A stretch of DNA of 64,000 nt from Perognathus longimembris pacificus. Lineage: Eukaryota; Chordata; Mammalia; Rodentia; Heteromyidae. The stretch is from positions 4,729,255 through 4,793,254 of the forward strand of contig NC_063175.1 in assembly GCF_023159225.1 (NCBI RefSeq), in the 5' to 3' direction. A program made the position numbers and the translations under genes. Shown here one piece after another: positions 57,154 through 64,000 of the stretch; position 1 is the stretch's first letter, and each line of letters opens with the position of its first letter. The notes beneath the pieces are model-generated. The model saw only the letters and a list, made by a program, of their open reading frames with translations, searched no databases and had not been told where the DNA came from.

Positions 57154-59772
57154 TGAGGGAAAGGAGGATGAGAAGGAGGAAAGGCGATGGTGAAAGGGAA
57201 GAAGGAGAAGGAGAACTGTTTTATTCTCCAACTCCTTTGCTGAAAATATATGCTTAGTACATGTTTATCATTTTGGAAAGTAAAAGAATCTTGAATTTTA
57301 CTGTAACTTGTAATTCTTCACTTTGTTCAAATATTTTTTCTTCCCTGAAAATGAGAAGATATACTATTTATTGTATATACTAAAATTCAGCACCCTGGAT
57401 AGCTTAGAAAAATATTCACCTGCACAAAAAATAGTTGTTTATTAAGAAAAAATTAAAGGAAATATTTTTCCTATACAAAAACAAGTTATCTATATAATGA
57501 TGCTAATGGAAAACAATACATTTCAATTTTACTCATCATTAAAAGGAAACATAATCACATTTGCCATTAGGCATTGTTTAAGTTCTGGAACTTTCCATGC
57601 ATATGAATGTCAAATGGTAATATCAATTACTTTGTAATCTCTTAAAATGCAGCTGTTCTTGAATTTTTCCTGAAAGTCTCATTCTTAAACAAACAGTATA
57701 TAGTCTCCTTCCTCCAGGAATTTTTAGTTTATTGGAGAAGAAAGAGAAGTAGCACATGCTTAAGTCTATCACTGACCTATGTTATATGAGTAGTAACAAA
57801 ATGTAAGATATTCCAGATATCTAACATGGGCAGATGTCAACATATGCTTTTCTAAACTCCAAAAGGTAATGCCATAGGCACAAAAGAAAGGTAAATCATT
57901 ATCAGCATCTTTTACTTAAAGAAAGCTAGAAAATATATACATATTTGGGTTTTTAAATATAAAAAGTCAATTACATTTAACTGTAAAGATATGTTAGCAC
58001 TGTCCGGAAAATGTATTTATTTTCCAATGTTGCCAAAGACACAGTCATTTACACATCAAGAATCAAAGAGAGTTGCTGCAGTAGGACTATTAGGGCAGCA
58101 CATTTCCTCTTTAACGTTAATAGAGTCTCATAAGATGCATATGATTTTTGTCAATTATACTTCTTAGGTCTTCTTTTGAATTTAAGGGTACTTTTTGACC
58201 TTTGTTCTACTGATACAACCCACAACATTTTCAATTTCCACCAAATTTAACTCTTCCTGACACTATGACCAGTTTTTCAAATAATAGGTTTGACCTAATT
58301 CTTGTAACACTATTAAATTGTTGGTAGAAATATATTCACATTTTACTATTTAAAGCTCTTGATGAGATTTGGGAATGAATGTGAGCCACTCTGTGAAAGT
58401 AGTGATCACTGAAACCTGTGTCCCCAGGCATATAGAAGAGATAACAGGAAAACATAATTCTGCTCTTGGGGAATTTAGCAAAGGAGGTTAATGACAGTCA
58501 TCTGTAGAAGGCCTTAAGTTTGCACTGTTCAGAAATGGAAGAAAGTGCTACCTTATTAGACAATCACCTATACCTTCATGATTCTCCGACACTGTTGTAA
58601 CCGTCAGAGAGGAATATTAAAGAATTACATAAACCTTTCCTGAACCAATTGTCAACTTGTTTACTGTAGATTAAACACTGCCACAGGCTTCTAATGGTTG
58701 GCAAGTCACACTGTGGAAAATGTCACAGGGCCTTGCTACCCTACTTGCTGTGCTCTATGGAGCAGAAAATTAAGCCTGGCATATTTGGGGGAGGAGTTTT
58801 CGGGTTTGTAAGAATTTATAAAAATAGCCATACTTGATACATTCCAGAGTCACATTTGGAAATTAATAGCTCTGAGAAAAATAATCTAATTTTATTCCAC
58901 AGGCTAAAAATCTTAGATCATTCTGATTCAAAAATCTAGCTAATAAATTTTTGGGTTAATAGATTTCTGTTTCTACTTAAAGAGATGTACAAAAATACAA
59001 CAAAATATCTCTTAGCCTATAGCAGTTAAAGATAAATTGGAAAAAAAGAACTGTCTGTGCAACTATACACAATTATTTCAATTATTTTGATTCTCCTTGA
59101 GTAAAGATAAGTCTAAACATCTAATCATTTATCAATGTATTAGATTTCATTAAGACTAATTTAGATTTGTTGCAAAAATGTGATACTACTAAAGGCATCA
59201 TTTATCTAAGTAATACAAAGCAGAAATTTATTTTGTTTTATATGTTTGTTCGAATCATTGTATGGTTTAAATAAATAATCTTCTAGTGAAGAGTTTACTT
59301 AGTCATATTTAAATGCATTTTTTCTTTGTGCCGTAAAGAACATATAGTTTGACCATAAAACCACATCTCACAGATTTCTCTGTCTCACTGAATGTTCCAA
59401 TCTGGTATAAAACTATGAGACGCTAAAATGTTTAACAGAATTAGATGCTGAAAGAAAAATCTTTAAAGTTCTTTTTTCTAGAGAAGTTTATATAGCTTTG
59501 TAATTTATATCAAGATGTTTATTTGAATCACTCAAAAACATTGACCAATTTCATCAAAATGTGGATAACCAAGTTTCTTCAATCCAAGTTTCTTTGTTAC
59601 ATGAAATAACAAACTGATCTATTACTTTTCTCAACCTTAAAGTGCAGAATCATATGAGTTCTAGACTCCATTTGCAATAAACATTATCAATGTATTATAA
59701 ATGACAAGAATTTCTCCATGATTTCTCTTTCCTTATCCTCTTACCCTTCATGTTTACGCAGCATTATCATTG

Positions 59773-59878
59773 TTTTTCTTTTTATTCTTGTCTTTAAGCA
59801 GTTGTACAAAGGGGTTGCCATTTCACAATTTTCTGAATACAGTGTATCTTGATACTGACTTTCCCAGCTATGGCTTGA
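59773..59878 (-). mobile_element. L1 3' terminus fragment (copy 3)
   Basis: Matches 26205-26310. Confidence 0.65.
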
Positions 59879-61005
59879 AAGGCAAGCTCTGCCTTTTAAA
59901 AACCCTATTGATCAAGCTAATAGTATTTACTTAATACCTGCTCAATGGTCCTGTTATTTAGTGTCCAAAATCTTATAGACATAAGACTTTCATCTAAAAG
60001 AGACAAATGTCCCATGATTCCTTCTTGTTTTTTTTTTTACCAAAATTACCTAACATCTGATATGTCCTTCATTGCCTAGCACACAAACAACCTCTTCTTA
60101 ACTTACCTACAACTGACAACCATTTCATAAAGATTAAGGTGAAAAAAAATTCTTCTACATTCACCTACATCACAAAAACTCCTAACACACAGTTGGCCTG
60201 ACATGCTTAAAACATACACGAATTGTTCATGGAAAGATCGTAGTCTTATTTCTTACTTGACTTAATGTTTCTCTGCCAGTAGTATTTTGTTAGATGCACG
60301 GGTAAGTTCCTAGGGAGCAAAACACTTGTGACATTTTGAGCACTGCACGTTTAAGCACTAAAGTCTTCTGTGCTAATGACAGTGCCACAACTGGATTAGA
60401 GATGTTCTTCACACACTGCTAAAAAGTCAGTACTGCACCTCAAAAGACTGTAATCAAGTACAAATTACCAAACACAAGAGAGTGAATATATAGACAAAAA
60501 TTCTTATTCTCTGCAAATTCTTCTGTTTCAAACATAGAATTTAAAAGGTTAAAGATACAAAATACAGTATGACAAGGGTTTTAACTGTTTGTTCCCAGTC
60601 TCCAGAACTCTGCTGCTTATCTCATGTTTTGCTTGGTTTGTCTTTTCATATTCGTCCTTTTTTTTTGGTCCCAGGAGATAAGTTGGCTAGTTAATGGCAG
60701 ATTTCCACTGGGCTGGGGCAGTAGTTCATGATTTCTTGACAACCACTCACCCAGAGTTGACATATTTCAAATGACCTAAAGTAGCTACATCTGTGGAGTC
60801 AAGTTATTACAAGCAACTTCGAGAGAGGGCCTCACAGTAAGCAAAGCAGGCATAACAAGCAGGATCATTCTGGTCCCCATGAGGCTGCACCTCCATATGA
60901 GAGACAGTTGGAAGATTTGGTACATGAGCAAGGGGTAGTGAGTAGCTAGTAGTCAAGACAATACATTCTCTAAGAATTCCACTAGCAAAAAAGCTGGTGC
61001 TTAAT

Positions 61006-61049
61006 TCTCTCTCTCTCTCCCTCTGTGTGTGTGTGTGTGTGTGTGTGTG
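61006..61049. repeat. (CT)n(GT)n microsatellite (copy 3)
   Basis: Same length as copies 1 and 2. Confidence 0.97.
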
Positions 61050-61935
61050 CAAATGTGTATTTGGTTCCTTTGTCTCTTTCAATTAGCTATGAAAGTCTGG
61101 TAGCAATAAGAGAAAACCTTTGTTTCTTTGTTTTGTCTTAGAAAAAAATGAGAAACTGATTTAATTTATCTTTTAAAAGAGCATTCTGGGCTTATTTGAA
61201 GTTGAGAATTGCAGAAGAGAAAAGAGCAAAAGCAAAGACTGGAGAAACATTAGAATTCAGTACCCACTAAAAACATGGCACCACGGCATGTGAAAAGATA
61301 GCAGTGAGAACTCTGTGACTTCCTTCCATCTCACCTGAAGCAGGTCACAAAACCTTTCTGTGAGGCCCAATATAAAACAAGGAAAAGAATGTCCCTATGT
61401 CTGAAGGCACGGGAATACAGAGAAAAATCCAAATAGTCTTTACTAAGTTATTTCTGGGCTCAGATGTAGGTTTTAAGAGAAGAAAGACTATAAAGTAGCT
61501 ATTGTATAACATATATGAACATATGTGTGTATGTCTAAATATATATGTATGTGAACTAAAGAAGATCAAGTTAAAAATATGAAGTGAAAGCATGATAACA
61601 GGATTTCAAGTACTACTAACACAGAAATAGTACTTATAAAACAGAAAACGGAAATCCAAGAGTTTAAAAGAATAATAACTGAAATAAATCTCCCTAGAAA
61701 AATGAATAGCATATTTGGAGCGGCAGGAGAGAGAAATAGCAAATGTAAACATAGTTCAGTAAGAACTATATTTCTAAGAATAGAAACTAAGGAAAAAAAT
61801 GAACAAGGACCTAAGAGACACTATGAAACAGTAACCTGGACAAAAGAAATGTTACAAGCAGAGAGAAGAAGACAGGAACAATTTTTTGCAGAAATGATAA
61901 CTAAAAACTTTCTAAATTTGATTTTTCAAACATTT

Positions 61936-62066
61936 GTGCTGAGTGTGCTAGTACACACTTGTAATCTCAGCAATTCTTAGGAAGCCAAAGCAAGGGGAGC
62001 ATAAGTTCAAGGTCAACTTGGGCTAAATGACAAACAATCTTAAAAACAGACAAGCAAAAATAAACA
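61936..62066 (+). mobile_element. B1 SINE (copy 3)
   Basis: Matches 28368-28498. Confidence 0.8.
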
Positions 62067-62172
62067 TTTTACACACATCAAAAAAAACCCACAAAGAATT
62101 TTAAGTCAAAGAAACCAAAAGAAATGAACATTTAGGTCTGGCTTTAGATACTGTGTCAGCCAAAGTGTTATT

Positions 62173-62428
62173 CCTCACTGCATAGTGGGGGAAACTGAAG
62201 AGGGTAGCCTTTGATGTTTCAAAGTGGGTCCATGGGGAAGTGATAAGGATACTTAAGGTCTTTAGGGAGAGGCCTTGTGGTTTAATCCTAGTGGCTTCAT
62301 AAGCAAAGAGATACACATATATAATAGACTGGCCAGAGATAGAGCCATTCCTATATCCTGCATCTCCAGAACTGTGAATCAAGACAAGTCATTTTGTTCT
62401 TCATAGTTCTTCAGGACCTTTTATTACA
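62173..62428 (+). mobile_element. MaLR-like LTR remnant (copy 3)
   Basis: Matches 28605-28860. Confidence 0.5.
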
Positions 62429-62564
62429 ACAACAAAAACAGATTTGCACATCTAGAATCATCAAAGTGAAATCCTAAAACAGAAAATCTTGAAAGATACA
62501 TGATAAAAAATGCCTTATATACATAGAAAACATAATTAACATCTGATGTCTCATTAAAAATAGG

Positions 62565-62776
62565 GTAGGCAGGTGCACAAGACTTACAACTATAATATTA
62601 GCAACTCAGAAGGTTGAGATGTGAAGGATCGTAGTTCAAAGCCAATTAACAGAAAAATGTAAGACTGCAGTCATGGCTCAAGTGGTAGAATGCCAGCCAT
62701 GAGTAAGAAATCTTACCAAGAAAACCAAGCCAAGAAAGATCACAAGGCCCAGAGCTCAAGCCCCAGTACTGGCATA
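62565..62776 (+). mobile_element. B1-Geo composite SINE, diverged (copy 3)
   Basis: Matches 28997-29208. Confidence 0.8.
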
Positions 62777-63298
62777 ATCATAATATTGAATAATTAACTT
62801 ATTATTATAGACACTTTTTTGCAGAAAGAAAGACCAGTATGCACAAGAAGATATAGAAGACTACAAATATATAATATTCTTCTATTTTGAAGATAAGTAC
62901 ATAAAATATATATATTAAAATTCTATTGTTGATTTTATAGCAGATAAAGATATAAAAAGTATAACAGTTTAATACAAAGAATTTACAGGAATTGGATTAG
63001 TATTAGCCTGAAGTAGACTATCATGAATTAAGTTGAATATTGAAATTTGTAGAGTTAACAGTAATAAAACAGTATAATAACACTGTAAGTTAATCAATAA
63101 AAAATAGTATTGCATACTAGAAATATTTAACACAAAAATCCAAAAGCAAGATAAGAGGAAAAGAAAAGCACAGAAAGCATGAAGACAGAGAAAACAAAAT
63201 ATCATTTTAATTAAATGAGTACATTATTATCAAAACTTTATTGTATTAAATTATTTAAAAGTGTTGAAGCAATCTGAGAATTGCCCCATGCTGAAACA

Positions 63299-63910
63299 CT
63301 CACAAAATGGAATTTTACTCACCCATTAGAAAAAAATGATACTGTACAATTTGTAAAGAAATGGAAAGACCTGGAAACAATTATGTTAAATGAAGCATGT
63401 CAGGCTCAGAGAGACAAAGAATGCATGTTTTCCCTTAAATGTGAATCCTAGATTTAGCTTATAAAACTTAAAAGTAAGTATATTGGGTGGTATGCAAGTA
63501 CATACAAATGTTTTGACTTAAATATGGTAGATTGGGGGAGAACTCAAATAGTGTAATGATTAGCAAAGTTGAAGAACAACAAAATAAACGCCCAAAACCA
63601 GATACCGTTTCAAGTACCCTTTTTTCAACTCTTTTTCCTAGGGCTGGGGTAGATTCAAGTAGAAATGAGTAAAAGAGTGAAAAGGAGAAGAGGAGAATGC
63701 AGCCAAGAATTTCATGTGAATCCTACAAAGTTAAGAAGAGTAAGGGGGGAAAACAAAGAGCAAGGGAAGGGGTAGATAGGAGAGGGATGGGTGAGAATAT
63801 TGAAAGGGGTGACATTGACCAACATGCATTGAATTCATAAACTGATTGTTAAATGGCAACTCCTTTGTACAACTACTTAAAAATTTTTAAAAATTACAAA
63901 TAAAAATAAG
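63299..63910 (+). mobile_element. Older L1 3' end (copy 3)
   Basis: Matches 29731-30342. Confidence 0.85.
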
Positions 63911-64000
63911 CAAGATCTAACTAGTTACCATCCACTAGAAATGGATTTTAGATGTAATTCATTACTTTTTTAAATCATAAAATGAAAGTGGAAGGATAGA

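Larger units (their letters stand above)
48736..64000 (+). repeat. Tandem segmental duplication unit, copy 3 (partial)
   Basis: 15,265 of 16,784 bp are present before the window ends, at the equivalent of 30432 in copy 1. The register with copies 1 and 2 is kept throughout. Two substitutions were seen in the (GGA)n tract. Whether a fourth copy or unique flank follows is not visible. Confidence 0.97.

Noticed and set aside
15168..64000. Satellite or CRISPR-like array
   Set aside because: The period is 16.8 kb of complex sequence full of interspersed repeats. There are no short repeat-spacer units.
15168..64000. A novel multi-gene functional system repeated three times
   Set aside because: Scanning the unit showed only transposon remnants, microsatellites and two doubtful frames, with no coherent gene set.

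Overview
The window is mammalian nuclear DNA, AT-rich, gene-poor and dense in retrotransposons. The source is probably a rodent of the superfamily Geomyoidea (kangaroo rats, pocket mice, pocket gophers). Almost every SINE is one of two kinds: a tRNA-Ala/ID-like left half joined to a Geo-type right half (the IDL-Geo arrangement known from Geomyoidea), or a 7SL/B1-like left half joined to the same Geo-type right half. Rodent-type L1 3' ends are also abundant. No bacterial-style genes, CRISPR arrays, tRNA genes or convincing multi-exon protein gene were seen.

Layout. Positions 1-15167 are single-copy flank. They hold old antisense L1 (about 1480-3620), scattered IDL-Geo, B1-Geo and B1 SINEs, a GC-rich polyadenylated retrocopy (8506-8742), and an unusually clear nest at 11942-15626. 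In that nest a B1-Geo SINE is split by a minus-strand L1 with a 5' inversion. That L1 is in turn split by a younger plus-strand L1 carrying an apparent 3' transduction, and by a young IDL-Geo SINE.

From 15168 to the window end the sequence is a head-to-tail tandem array with a 16,784-bp period: copy 1 at 15168-31951, copy 2 at 31952-48735, copy 3 at 48736-64000 (cut by the window edge, 15,265 bp present). Copies look identical by eye, including microsatellite lengths. The exception is two base substitutions in the (GGA)n tract of copy 3 (57078 and 57145). Both internal junctions are the same and carry a slipped ATCTTTATAT motif. L1 sequence runs unbroken through 15168 into the left flank, so the left edge of copy 1 is the ancestral locus and the junctions at 31951/31952 and 48735/48736 are derived.

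Each unit contains a truncated L1 ORF2 tail, several SINEs, a 5'-truncated L1 with an intact ORF2 C-terminal reading frame, a (CA)n tract, a tetranucleotide tract, a long (GGA)n tract, a (CT)n(GT)n tract, ancient MIR-like and MaLR-like remnants, and one 210-codon open frame of unknown nature. The array is either a very recent or homogenised segmental amplification, or an assembly error. The sequence alone cannot decide, but the two copy-3 variants are the handle for testing it.
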